24,106 nucleotides of DNA from DASWVC01 sp036401335 (GCA_036401335.1 DASWVC010000408.1:1-24106), one strand, 5' to 3'; shown: positions 1 to 7,820, counted from the stretch's first letter. Notes: generated from the sequence alone by a model not told the origin. A program made the numbers and translations.

Positions 1-231
1 GTCATGAGTGCATCGTTCACCAACCAGGTGATGGCGCAGATCGAGCTTTTCACGAACACTCAAGCTTACGATAAAAAGGTTTACGTCCTGCCGAAAAAGC
101 TGGACGAAAAAGTTGCCCGGCTCCACCTCGATAAGCTCGGCGTGAAGCTGACCCAGCTGAGCCAGGCGCAGGCCGATTATCTTGGCGTCAAGGCCGACGG
201 CCCGTTCAAGGCTGAGTTTTACCGTTATTAG
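1..231 (+). CDS. ahcY: S-adenosyl-L-homocysteine hydrolase, C-terminal end (partial)
   Basis: The reading frame is open from base 1 and gives the last 76 residues of adenosylhomocysteinase, which reversibly splits S-adenosylhomocysteine into adenosine and homocysteine in the cytoplasmic methyl cycle. The tail is highly typical of the family: the SASFTNQVMAQIELF segment, the KKVYVLPKKLDEKVARLHL helix that reaches into the neighbouring subunit, and the terminal FKAEFYRY, where the conserved Lys and Tyr contact NAD of the partner subunit in known structures. The start lies upstream of the window. A strong hairpin follows the stop by 27 bases, so the gene probably ends its transcription unit. Identification is secure; only the N-terminal catalytic part is missing because of the window edge. 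Confidence 0.97.
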   Translation, partial: VMSASFTNQVMAQIELFTNTQAYDKKVYVLPKKLDEKVARLHLDKLGVKLTQLSQAQADYLGVKADGPFKAEFYRY

Positions 232-257
232 TCCAGAATTGCCGCGGAGTCGAGTTG

Positions 258-283
258 CGCGGGAGACTGCAAAGTCTCCCGCG
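258..283 (+). terminator. Intrinsic terminator of ahcY
   Basis: A perfect 11-bp GC-rich stem (CGCGGGAGACT with AGTCTCCCGCG) closes on a GCAA tetraloop and is followed by GTTT. It lies 27 bases after the ahcY stop. The T-run is short, so termination may be incomplete, but stem, stable tetraloop and position are right. Confidence 0.8.
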
Positions 284-286
284 TTT

Positions 287-537
287 GGCGAACAGATTCC
301 GTAGGGCTTCCTCGGACGGGTGCTGGTGGGGTCAGCCTTGGCAGGCTTGCGTCTCCAAGCCGACTAGAGGATAGACCGGTTTTTGTGCCTTCTGGGCTAG
401 CAAGCTGGAGCTGGGTTTTTACCAGACTTGGTTTAAACTGGACGTATCAATCCCGTTTCACGAACAATCCCGGCCCGATTCGCGCATCAGTGCTGGGTTG
501 GTCGGCATTTAAATCTTGCCCCGATTCAAGACCGGCC
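287..537. other. Intergenic region upstream of the glycosyltransferase
   Basis: About 250 bases with no convincing gene. An open frame continues upstream from the glycosyltransferase to 385, but its predicted residues (Trp/Ser/Arg rich) do not look like the family and I treat it as untranslated leader. A weak inverted repeat (GGCTTG, CAAGCC) lies near 341-360. No clear sigma-70 promoter could be picked out by eye, although the region must contain the promoter of the following operon. Confidence 0.4.
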
Positions 538-555
538 TGTTCTTGGCCCAGAACA
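538..555 (+). promoter_or_regulatory. Inverted repeat directly before the glycosyltransferase start
   Basis: TGTTCT and AGAACA form a perfect 6-bp inverted repeat with a 6-base spacer, ending on the base before the ATG at 556. No Shine-Dalgarno sequence is visible there. It could be an RNA hairpin controlling translation or a protein-binding palindrome; the function is a guess. Confidence 0.35.
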
Positions 556-1752
556 ATGAAGAAAAGAGTGCTGATCATGTCGACCAGCGCCGGAACGGGG
601 CACGTTCGCGCCGGGGACGCCCTGACCAAGGTCTTTCGTGAACATCCGCAGGTGAGTGACGTGGTCCACACCGATGCGCTTCATTTCACGAACAAGCTTT
701 TCCGCGATTTCTACTCCAAGCTCTACACGCGCCTGGTGCAAACGGCCCCGGAATTCTTGGGATGGTGGTACAAGCAGAGCGACGAACCGTGGAAAACGGA
801 CGGCATGCGGTTGATGCTCGACCGGCTCAACACCGGCCCGCTGGTGAAATTCATCCGTAAATTCGATCCGCACATCACCGTGTGCACCCATTTCATGCCG
901 GCGGGCATTATTTCTGATCTGATTGCCAAGAACCGGCTGGATGCTCACCTGTCGATTGTTGTCACCGACCTGGATTTCCATGCCATGTGGTTGTCCCGGA
1001 CGTTTCATCGTTATTTCGTGGCCATCGACGAAACCAAAGCGCACCTTGAAATGCTCGGGTTACCGAGCGGACGCATCACAGTTTCAGGGATCCCCATTGA
1101 CCCGGAGTTTGCCGCTCCGATTGATCGGGTGGCCACGCGGGCGCATTACCGGCTTCACCCGACGCGACCCACTCTGCTCGTCTCCGCGGGGGCGCTCGGC
1201 GTCGGTCCGGCCGAATTCGTCGTCGAAAGGTTGAAAGGGCTCCGGAACCGAACGCAAACCATCGTGGTCTGCGGTCGGAACCTGGAAACCCGTGACCGCG
1301 TCCAGGCGATTGTTGCAGATCAACCAGATAGTTTTCAGGTCATCGGCTACACCGATCGCATGGCCGACCTCATGAAAATATCGGATCTCTTCATCGGGAA
1401 ACCGGGTGGATTGACCACGGCGGAGGCGCTGGCTTGCGGGTTGCCGATGGTGATCGTCAGTCCGATTCCCGGTCAGGAGGAACGCAACAGCGACCACCTG
1501 CTCGAAGACGGGGTTGCGGTCAAGTGCAACGAGATGACCACGGTCCCATTCAAAATCGATACCTTGCTGGATGACCCGCTCCGGCTTGAGCAGATGCGCA
1601 AAAAAGCTTACGCGCTCAGCCGGCCGGAAGCTGCTCGCTGCGTCGTGGACACGTTGGTGACGGACAACATTACCGCCCTGGAATTCACCGACGATGAAGC
1701 CGAAGCGATCACGATTGCGGCCTCCAAAGAACGCGACCTTAAGGTGCGGTGA
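556..1752 (+). CDS. MGDG synthase/UgtP-like glycolipid glycosyltransferase
   Basis: The 398-residue protein has the two-domain GT-B layout of monogalactosyldiacylglycerol synthase and processive diacylglycerol glucosyltransferases (family GT28). The N-terminal acceptor domain opens with KRVLIMSTSAGTGHVRAGDAL, the strand and glycine/histidine loop of the family. The C-terminal nucleotide-sugar domain carries GKPGGLTTAEALACGLPMV around residue 281 and the PIPGQEERNSDHL signature that follows it. The expected reaction is transfer of glucose or galactose from a UDP-sugar to diacylglycerol or a related lipid at the inner membrane face; there is no transmembrane segment, as usual for these peripheral enzymes. 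I chose the ATG at 556 because the family fold begins immediately there, although the frame is open from 385. The next gene follows with essentially no gap, so a GH1 enzyme is co-transcribed. The sugar donor cannot be told from sequence. Confidence 0.88.
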   Translation: MKKRVLIMSTSAGTGHVRAGDALTKVFREHPQVSDVVHTDALHFTNKLFRDFYSKLYTRLVQTAPEFLGWWYKQSDEPWKTDGMRLMLDRLNTGPLVKFIRKFDPHITVCTHFMPAGIISDLIAKNRLDAHLSIVVTDLDFHAMWLSRTFHRYFVAIDETKAHLEMLGLPSGRITVSGIPIDPEFAAPIDRVATRAHYRLHPTRPTLLVSAGALGVGPAEFVVERLKGLRNRTQTIVVCGRNLETRDRVQAIVADQPDSFQVIGYTDRMADLMKISDLFIGKPGGLTTAEALACGLPMVIVSPIPGQEERNSDHLLEDGVAVKCNEMTTVPFKIDTLLDDPLRLEQMRKKAYALSRPEAARCVVDTLVTDNITALEFTDDEAEAITIAASKERDLKVR

Positions 1753-1760
1753 GGCAGCCT

Positions 1761-3287
1761 ATGTCCGACTTTTTTTGGGGGGTAGCAACTTCTGCCTACC
1801 AATCTGAAGGTGGCTACAACGGTCCGGGCCAACCTCAGACCAACTGGGCCGAGGCGGAGCGGCGCGGCGACGTTGCCGCAGTAGGCTCGGCGGCGGATTT
1901 CTGGAACCGTTTCTCGGAGGATTTTGCCCGGTGCCGTGAGCTTGGCCTGAATGCGTTCCGTCTCGGGATCGAGTGGAGCCGGGTTCAACCGACCCACATT
2001 GACCGTGTCGGGGCGCCGCCCCCGTTCGATGTCCAGGCCCTGGACCGCTACGTAGAGATACTGGCCGACTGCCGTCGCCACGGCTTGGAACCGATCGTCA
2101 CCCTGCACCATTTTGTGCATCCCGCCTGGCTCGGGTTGGATCCATGGCTGGACCTTGTTACCGGCGAGTTATTCGCGAAGTATGTGGAAGTCACTGTGCT
2201 GCACGTCAACCGGGGGTTGATGGACCGCCACGGCTTGGCGCCCATCCGGTATTACATCACGATCAACGAGCCGAACATGCTCGTGCTCAACACGTACCTC
2301 GGCCATCAATTCCCGGGCCGCAACCGCCGGACCAGCGGGCTGCAGACTTTGGGAGAAGCGTACCGCAACATCCTGAGTGCCCACGTGCGAGCCTACCAGT
2401 TGATTCACCGGATTGCCGGCGAGCAGGGGTGGCCCGAGCCGATGGTGACGTTCAACAATTACTGCAGCGATCTTTATTGGTCGGATAAAGTTTTGCTCGA
2501 CCTCTTGAGCGTGCGTGAACGCGGCGTCAAGGCGAAAGACCTCCGCGAGTACATCCATTACAAAGTCAATGAATTTGAACAGGCGTTTCTCAATGCAGCG
2601 ATTCCCCTCAAACGGGATCTGCCCTTTTTCTTCGGGGCACTGGCGAAGCGGGTGAGCAACTGGTTGGGTTACAAAGGTTTCTGGCCTGAGGGTTTCACGT
2701 CCCTTGTTGACCAGATTTACGCAGCCGATCGTGCCAGTCAGTTCGACTACATCGGCCTCGATTATTACGATCCGTTTGCCGCCCACATCTTTCGCCTCCC
2801 GGTCTGGTGGGACCACGAGTTCAAAGACAAATCGATGCGCAGTTGGGTCATGAACAGCTTCACCAGCAAGTGGTGGGACTGGCGGGTGCTGCCGGACGGG
2901 CTACGGTTCTTTTGTGAATGCTACAGTCGCGACTACGGCAACCGGAAAGTGTTGATCGCAGAAAACGGGATGGCGCTGCGGCGACGGATTGACAACCGCA
3001 ACACCCAGCGTCGTGATCGCATGACCAGGAGCCAGTTCCTCCAGTTGCACGTCGCTGAAGTGACCCGCATGGTGAAAGCCGAGATCCCTGTTATCGGCTA
3101 CCTGCATTGGTCACTGTTCGATAATTACGAATGGGGCTCTTTTACGCCGCGATTCGGGTTGTACTCCATCGATTACGGACGCGACAACGATCGCCTTGTC
3201 GAAGATCACCTGCACGATCGCCCGGCCCTCACCTATGCCCGCCTGGTTCAGGAAGCCCGGCGTCAATCCCTGGCTGCGCCCGCGTGA
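1761..3287 (+). CDS. Glycoside hydrolase family 1 beta-glycosidase (possibly glycolipid-acting)
   Basis: A 508-residue GH1 TIM barrel, opening with the usual DFFWGVATSAYQSEGG. Both catalytic glutamates are present: acid/base Glu170 in the TINEP motif and nucleophile Glu401 in the IAENG motif. The GIEWSRVQP, TLHHF and C-terminal GYLHWSLFDNYEWG motifs of the retaining beta-glycosidases are also present. There is no signal peptide, so it is cytoplasmic or peripheral. The ATG at 1761 has a GAGG ribosome-binding site six bases upstream; a GTG at 1749 in the same frame would instead give a 4-bp overlap with the glycosyltransferase stop. Generic GH1 enzymes hydrolyse beta-glucosides or galactosides. 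The tight coupling to a glycolipid synthase suggests that its substrate is the lipid made by that enzyme, as with plant SFR2, a GH1 protein that works as a galactolipid transferase. That role is inference. Confidence 0.93.
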   Translation: MSDFFWGVATSAYQSEGGYNGPGQPQTNWAEAERRGDVAAVGSAADFWNRFSEDFARCRELGLNAFRLGIEWSRVQPTHIDRVGAPPPFDVQALDRYVEILADCRRHGLEPIVTLHHFVHPAWLGLDPWLDLVTGELFAKYVEVTVLHVNRGLMDRHGLAPIRYYITINEPNMLVLNTYLGHQFPGRNRRTSGLQTLGEAYRNILSAHVRAYQLIHRIAGEQGWPEPMVTFNNYCSDLYWSDKVLLDLLSVRERGVKAKDLREYIHYKVNEFEQAFLNAAIPLKRDLPFFFGALAKRVSNWLGYKGFWPEGFTSLVDQIYAADRASQFDYIGLDYYDPFAAHIFRLPVWWDHEFKDKSMRSWVMNSFTSKWWDWRVLPDGLRFFCECYSRDYGNRKVLIAENGMALRRRIDNRNTQRRDRMTRSQFLQLHVAEVTRMVKAEIPVIGYLHWSLFDNYEWGSFTPRFGLYSIDYGRDNDRLVEDHLHDRPALTYARLVQEARRQSLAAPA

Positions 3288-3317
3288 CCTGCCTTCTTCG
3301 GAGCGGGGAGGGGCCGA

Positions 3318-4370
3318 TCAGGACGGAATGAAACGGTCCCGCTGAAATTCTCTACCTAATCGGATCAACATTTCTTCCGTGTCGACGCAGTCATGGAAGC
3401 CGAACCGGCGTGCTTTACCGGTGTCCGACATCACGTCGTACTCGAGGTTGAAAATGGCTTCTCCGAACGGCCAGGAAGCAGCTTGCCGGAAGGAATAATC
3501 GCGCAAGGCGTGTTTCTTAACCAGGTGCTGCCAAATGGCTTCTTTGTCGGCCATGAATTGCGCAAGGGGCAGGCGCAGGGGAGGAGCGGAGGGCAACCTG
3601 AAAAAATCCGCCAGGCGCGGCCAAAGGTTTTCCCAGCGATTAAAATCACCATTCGTGATGTTGAAAGCTTCTCCATTGCATTGGTCGTTTTGAGCAGCCC
3701 AAACCATGGCCCTGGCCAGAAGCCCGGCATCGGTCATTTCCATGATCGCGCGGTAAGCGGCCGCCGAACCAGGGTACCGGAGGGGCAACCCCAGTTCGCG
3801 GCAGATTGAGGCATAGACCGCGATGACGGTGGCCATGTTCATCGGGTTGCCGACCGCAAACCCGCAGATGCACGAGGGTCGCAGCGCAGTCCACGACCAG
3901 GATTTGCCCGCGGCCCGCTCCTGCAGGTAATCTTCCTGGTTGTAGTAAAAATCCGGCGGCATGTGCCTTGGGTCCGTCTCCTTGGCCGGCGTCTTGTACG
4001 GCCCAAGGTGCGCACCGTAATACTTGGCACCCTCGATCAGCACTACCTTGCGCAGGTTCTTCGACGTCTTCTCAATGGTTTCGACGGTGTTGGTCAGCAT
4101 GGTCAGGTTCGGGGCGATTTCCTCAGCGAAACTGGCCGCCGGCTGGAGTGCCGCGTAAAAGATGTGTGTCACCTCAGAAACGCCCGCCAGCTTACTTTCA
4201 ACGTCAACCCTGCTTAAGAGATCCACCGAAACGTGTTTGGCCGGTGATTCAAATTCAGGAGTTCGTCGCGATAAACCAATGACTTCCCAGCCGTCAAGGG
4301 TCATCAAATGGTTGACCAGGGCTCGTCCCGTCACACCGAGCGCTCCTGCCACTAGCGCTTTTCGCTTCAT
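3318..4370 (-). CDS. PRISE-family NAD(P)H enone reductase (progesterone 5-beta-reductase/iridoid synthase-like)
   Basis: A 350-residue extended short-chain dehydrogenase. A Rossmann glycine motif GALGVTG lies at residues 9-15. Instead of the normal SDR YxxxK it carries the two hallmark segments of the PRISE family: Lys116 in EGAKYYG, and Tyr142 in the motif DFYYNQEDYL, equivalent to Lys147 and Tyr179 of Digitalis 5-beta-reductase. Further downstream AFNITNGDFNRWENLWP matches the family's NVSNGD...WK segment. Plant members reduce activated C=C bonds of enones with NADPH; bacterial members accept small enones, and their physiological substrates are mostly unknown. The start codon overlaps the stop of oxyR by 4 bp, so the two are translationally coupled. 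Detoxification of reactive enones or aldehydes produced under oxidative stress would fit this context but is inferred. Confidence 0.85.
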   Translation of the reverse strand: MKRKALVAGALGVTGRALVNHLMTLDGWEVIGLSRRTPEFESPAKHVSVDLLSRVDVESKLAGVSEVTHIFYAALQPAASFAEEIAPNLTMLTNTVETIEKTSKNLRKVVLIEGAKYYGAHLGPYKTPAKETDPRHMPPDFYYNQEDYLQERAAGKSWSWTALRPSCICGFAVGNPMNMATVIAVYASICRELGLPLRYPGSAAAYRAIMEMTDAGLLARAMVWAAQNDQCNGEAFNITNGDFNRWENLWPRLADFFRLPSAPPLRLPLAQFMADKEAIWQHLVKKHALRDYSFRQAASWPFGEAIFNLEYDVMSDTGKARRFGFHDCVDTEEMLIRLGREFQRDRFIPS

Positions 4371-5263
4371 GGCAACATGGCCTCACGCACCGTCTGGCAG
4401 GCGACGGCGGCAAACGCGATCGCCGCTTTGCTCTGGAACCGGGCCGGATTGCGGATCACGTTGATTTCGCGTTCAGCTGAGGGATCCCGGAGCGGCACGA
4501 ACGCGCAGCCTCGCTGTTGCTCATGCGGGACGGCCATCCAAGGCAGCAGCGAGATGCCCTGGCCCCCTGCAACCATTGCCAGGACGGTTGAGAACTGGAC
4601 CGGGGTGAGCGAGGATTTCATGCGGATGTTGTGCTGTTCGCACCAACGCCCAATTTGCTGAGACAAACAATGGGTTTCGTGCAGCACCAGGAACGATTCA
4701 CCCTGCAACTGGCGCCCTGAAAGGGAGGACTCCCGAGCCAGGTGGTGCCCTTGCGGCAAGGCTGCCACGAGTGGTTCGCGGGCCCAGGTTTCCCGGTGGA
4801 TGCCCGATCCGTCGCGACAGGTGGAAACGATGGCCAGATCGATCTCGCCATGCTCGAGCGCATGGATGAGGTGGTCGGTGACGCCTTCCAACATGGTTAC
4901 AACCACCCGCGGGTGCGCCGATGCCAGAGCCGCCAGGAGCGGTCGCAACACATACGGCGCGATCGTGGGGATCATTCCTACCGCGACGGTGCCTGAGGGT
5001 TCGGCGCGGCACTCGTCAACGCTTCGTTGGGCGTCGACCAACTCAGTCAGAATCCGGCGGGCGAAAGGGAGCAGCTTGCGCCCGGCCTCGGTCGGTGTGA
5101 CCCCACGCGGCAGCCGGTCAAACAACGGCTGACCGACTTCCGCCTCGAGTTTCTGGATTTGCTGACTGAGCGACGGCTGCGCGACCCGCATCCGCTCTGC
5201 GGCGCGCGAGAAACTCCCTTCGTCGGCCACGGCAACGAGGTACCTGAATTGATGAACTTCCAT
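4367..5263 (-). CDS. oxyR: Hydrogen-peroxide sensing LysR-type regulator OxyR
   Basis: A 298-residue LysR-family activator. The N-terminal winged helix-turn-helix is at residues 1-60 (SFSRAAERMRVAQPSLSQQI) and the effector domain at about 91-298. The redox pair is present: Cys199 and Cys208 in HETHCLSQQIGRWCEQ, the same numbering and nine-residue spacing as the peroxide-forming disulfide pair of E. coli OxyR. So it probably senses H2O2 directly rather than a small ligand. It is divergent from a manganese catalase, and a canonical OxyR operator overlaps its own Shine-Dalgarno (AGGA, seven bases before the ATG) and start codon, which implies autorepression. The downstream PRISE reductase overlaps by 4 bp. 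Confidence is high because the family, the cysteines and the operator agree. Confidence 0.93.
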   Translation of the reverse strand: MEVHQFRYLVAVADEGSFSRAAERMRVAQPSLSQQIQKLEAEVGQPLFDRLPRGVTPTEAGRKLLPFARRILTELVDAQRSVDECRAEPSGTVAVGMIPTIAPYVLRPLLAALASAHPRVVVTMLEGVTDHLIHALEHGEIDLAIVSTCRDGSGIHRETWAREPLVAALPQGHHLARESSLSGRQLQGESFLVLHETHCLSQQIGRWCEQHNIRMKSSLTPVQFSTVLAMVAGGQGISLLPWMAVPHEQQRGCAFVPLRDPSAEREINVIRNPARFQSKAAIAFAAVACQTVREAMLP

Positions 5264-5298
5264 AGGCTAATCCTATACGCCGAATAACCACAAAGTAT
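5262..5298. promoter_or_regulatory. OxyR operator (four half-sites)
   Basis: The layout is ATAG-N7-CTAT-N7-ATAA-N7-GTAT. The half-sites begin at 5262, 5273, 5284 and 5295, exactly 11 bases apart. This is the known spacing of the OxyR tetramer site (ATAG-N7-CTAT-N7-ATAG-N7-CTAT) with only two mismatches in 16 defined positions. It covers the ribosome-binding site and start of oxyR and lies about 113 bases before the manganese catalase start, so it should repress the first and activate the second. The individual promoter boxes for the catalase are not obvious by eye, as is common for activated promoters. Confidence 0.85.
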
Positions 5299-5411
5299 TT
5301 CCTTACCCCTCCGGAAAGCCAGACCATGCTTTCCAGCCCCCGGCAGCAGGATGCGGACAGCGTCGTCCCTGAAGCTTGGGGGACAAATAAACCTCCATCA
5401 CAAAACCATCT

Positions 5412-6344
5412 ATGTTTCTTCGCATCGACAAATTACCGGTTGAACTTCCTGCCTCGCCCGAAGTGGACCCGATCGCCGCCAAAAATGTCCAGGAACTGCT
5501 GGGCGGCCGTTTCGGCGAAATGTCCACGCTGATGAATTACACCTACCAATCCTTCAACATGCGGGGAAGGGATTCCATCCGGTCCTACTACGCGCTCATC
5601 TCCAATATCGCCGCTGAGGAAGGGGGCCACATCGAGATCGTCTCGGCGGCCATCAATTCCTGCCTGAACGGTCCGCGGAGCGGCTTTGATCAGTCCGAAC
5701 AACCTCCGGAAGGGCCCTGGAAAAATCTGCCCGGCGGCGTTTTTGGCGGTCATTACATTGCCGCGGCGCAGACGGCGTTGCCGGTCGATTCACGCGGGAT
5801 GCCCTGGACCGGCGATTACGTGTTTTCTTCGGGCAACCTGATCTTGGACCTGCTGCACAATTTTTTTCTGGAGAACGGCGCACGCACCCAGAAGCTGCGG
5901 GTTTACGAGATGACGACCAACCAGGCGGCCCGAACGATGTTGGGCTACCTCTTTGTGCGCGGCGGGGTACACGCTCTGGCTTACGCCCGGGCTTTGGAAA
6001 CGCTGACCGGGGTTGAGATGAGCAAAATGCTGCCCATCCCAAACATCGGGAACGCGGTTTTCCCGGAGGCGCGCCGCTTTATGGAAACAGGGTTGCACCT
6101 GAAGCTCTACCGTTTCTCGCCGGAAGATTACCGCGAATCCGCCAGCATCTGGGAGGGTACGGCACCGTCGGCCTACACCGAAGGGCTTGGCGGCGGTGAT
6201 CAGTTGGAATTTGTGGATGCGCCGCCTTCCGGAGGCAACCTGGCGAATCTGGCGGGCATCGCCTCCAGTTTCGCGCCGAATTATGCACCGCAGGAGATTA
6301 TGGAGATTGCCACCAAGCTTTACCAGAAAGCCAAAAATTTGTAG
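5412..6344 (+). CDS. Manganese (non-heme) catalase
   Basis: A 310-residue dimanganese catalase that breaks down H2O2 to water and oxygen in the cytoplasm. The start MFLRIDKLPVELP is the family's standard N terminus, which fixes the ATG at 5412 even though no strong ribosome-binding site precedes it. All five metal ligands of the ferritin-like four-helix bundle are visible: Glu36, Glu70, His73, Glu154 and His187. Their spacing corresponds to Glu35, Glu66, His69, Glu148 and His181 of the Lactobacillus plantarum enzyme. A C-terminal extension follows residue 220, as in long members. The gene is divergent from oxyR with an OxyR operator between them, so peroxide induction is expected. A strong hairpin follows the stop. 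Confidence 0.95.
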   Translation: MFLRIDKLPVELPASPEVDPIAAKNVQELLGGRFGEMSTLMNYTYQSFNMRGRDSIRSYYALISNIAAEEGGHIEIVSAAINSCLNGPRSGFDQSEQPPEGPWKNLPGGVFGGHYIAAAQTALPVDSRGMPWTGDYVFSSGNLILDLLHNFFLENGARTQKLRVYEMTTNQAARTMLGYLFVRGGVHALAYARALETLTGVEMSKMLPIPNIGNAVFPEARRFMETGLHLKLYRFSPEDYRESASIWEGTAPSAYTEGLGGGDQLEFVDAPPSGGNLANLAGIASSFAPNYAPQEIMEIATKLYQKAKNL

Positions 6345-6365
6345 GCCGACGCACGTGAAACGCTG

Positions 6366-6393
6366 GCAGGACGGTGCTTTGGCACCGTCCTGC
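6366..6393 (+). terminator. Hairpin terminator after the manganese catalase
   Basis: A perfect 12-bp stem (GCAGGACGGTGC with GCACCGTCCTGC) closes on a TTTG loop, 21 bases after the catalase stop. No T-run follows, so it may terminate poorly or protect the mRNA 3' end. Being perfectly palindromic it could also serve the convergent gene. Confidence 0.65.
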
Positions 6394-6450
6394 GAGGGTC
6401 GTTGGGAGAATCAAATGCCACGAATATTTCTTGGCCCGCCTCACCCGAGC

Positions 6451-6470
6451 GTCGGCGAGGGACCGCCGAC
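6451..6470. repeat. Small GC-rich inverted repeat
   Basis: GTCGGCG and CGCCGAC are perfect 7-bp arms around a 6-base loop in the convergent gap after the catalase. The sequence around it (GAGGGACCGCCGACCCT) resembles parts of the repeats near 11150-11216 and 21704-22073, so it may be a degenerate member of the same intergenic repeat family. Confidence 0.4.
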
Positions 6471-6546
6471 CCTCAGCCCGCACCGGCCCACCTGGGCTCC
6501 GTCCGGAACAGACTCTTGACAAACGGAATAGCCCTGGCCCTCGCCC

Positions 6547-7380
6547 TTACGCGCTCGGAATTTTGAAAACGGCCTTGATTTTGCCCAGTGTGAAGCGGCC
6601 GTTCCGTGGTTGCACCGCCCGGACCTCCAAGCGCTCGCCTTCGATGATTGCGGCTCGCGCACCCATGTAGTTCAGGAAGCTGCCGGTGTTGATGATGATG
6701 CGACCGGACCTGCGCCACACCCCGGGATGATGGGTGTGGCCGATCAGGACAAAATGCGCCTGGGGTCGAAACAGTTTCATCAAATCCGCCGCTAGCCAAG
6801 GTGTGCGCCACCACGCGTAAAGGATTTTGAACGGACGGGTAGGAGGCCAGGCCTGGAGCGCTATCAAGGTGAGTCCCGGCAGGCGGCCGCGGGTGAGCGG
6901 TTTTTCCCGCATCTGCAGCTCGACCGAGGCGCGTTTGGTGGCGAGAAGCTGGTGTTCGAAGCTCCCGAAAGCATCGTCACCCAGCTCTTTCAGGATACGC
7001 CGATGGGCCGAAAGGTAGTGCTTCGCTTCTTTGCTCCAAGGCGCCACCCCGAGAAAAAGGATGTCTCCATGGGTAACCAGGAGCGCACCGCCGTGCAAGT
7101 CCAGGTGGTTGAGTTCGGAGATGCCGGGATCATGGTTGCCGGTCACAAAGATGGTCTTGCAGCCCAGACAGTGGCAAAACCGCGCCAGGTCTGCCGTCAG
7201 TTTGCGACCGAGCGGCCGGTCGGCCGCGTGCCGCATTTCAGCGGTATCCCCGTTGAAAATGATGGTGCGAAAAGGGCTGAGCAGCGGTTCGAGGCTCGAG
7301 ACATCGCTGATGCGAGAAGCGTGGTGGCCCAGGTGAAGGTCCGAGAGAATCAGGATGGGATCGGTCGGAGTGAGCGTCAT
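6547..7380 (-). CDS. Calcineurin-like metallophosphoesterase
   Basis: A 277-residue protein with the complete set of metallophosphoesterase motifs: SDLHLGHH (Asp14, His16), NGDTAE (Asp45), GNHDP (Asn82, His83), THGD (His104) and GHTHHPG (His215, His217). These bind the two-metal centre. Overall length and the GNHDP...HGD arrangement recall the UDP-2,3-diacylglucosamine hydrolase-like and YkuE-like branches, but the substrate cannot be assigned; it may be a phosphodiester, a nucleotide or a phosphoprotein. There is no signal peptide. It is the last gene of a five-gene operon and its start overlaps the yjbQ stop by 4 bp. Confidence 0.88.
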   Translation of the reverse strand: MTLTPTDPILILSDLHLGHHASRISDVSSLEPLLSPFRTIIFNGDTAEMRHAADRPLGRKLTADLARFCHCLGCKTIFVTGNHDPGISELNHLDLHGGALLVTHGDILFLGVAPWSKEAKHYLSAHRRILKELGDDAFGSFEHQLLATKRASVELQMREKPLTRGRLPGLTLIALQAWPPTRPFKILYAWWRTPWLAADLMKLFRPQAHFVLIGHTHHPGVWRRSGRIIINTGSFLNYMGARAAIIEGERLEVRAVQPRNGRFTLGKIKAVFKIPSA

Positions 7381-7820
7381 TCCGTGGTTCCGATCACCGA
7401 GACGACCACCGACCGATCGGAGCCGTCTGCACGGTGCTCGTACAAAAACAGGCCCTGCCAGGTCCCTAGCCGCAGTTCGCCGGCCATGACCGGGATCGAT
7501 TCCGAAGTGCGCGTCAGCGCCATCCGGATGTGGCTTGGCATGTCGTCCGGACCTTCCGCGGTGTGGGAGAAGTAGCTTTCGTCTTCCGGAACCAGCCGCT
7601 TGAAAAAATTCTCGAGGTCGCGGCGCGCGGTCGGATCAGCGTTCTCGAACAGGAGCAGACTGGCGCTGGTATGCCGCACAAACACGGTCGCCAAGCCCGT
7701 TTGCACCTGGCTGGCGCGAACGAGGTCCGCGACTCGTCGGGTGACCTCGTAGGTGCCTTTGCCTTTGGTGCGGAAAACAAACTCAGCGTTATGCGCGGTG
7801 AACATAAAGAGATTCGACAA
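7377..7820 (-). CDS. yjbQ: YjbQ/UPF0047 family protein
   Basis: A 147-residue member of the widely conserved YjbQ (UPF0047) family. Family signatures are present in order: RHTSASL at residues 49-55, GPDDMPSHIR at 90-99, GTWQGLFLYEHR at 119-130, with a C-terminal strand. In E. coli, YjbQ has weak thiamine-phosphate synthase activity; the true function is uncertain. The first 32 bases of this frame overlap the end of the beta-lactamase-like gene; an internal ATG at 7805 would shorten the overlap and may be the real start. It sits between an esterase-like gene and a metallophosphoesterase in one operon. Confidence 0.9.
   Translation of the reverse strand: MSNLFMFTAHNAEFVFRTKGKGTYEVTRRVADLVRASQVQTGLATVFVRHTSASLLLFENADPTARRDLENFFKRLVPEDESYFSHTAEGPDDMPSHIRMALTRTSESIPVMAGELRLGTWQGLFLYEHRADGSDRSVVVSVIGTTE

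Noticed and set aside
385..555. N-terminal extension of the glycosyltransferase frame
   Set aside because: The added 57 residues do not resemble the family, and the canonical first strand starts at the ATG at 556.
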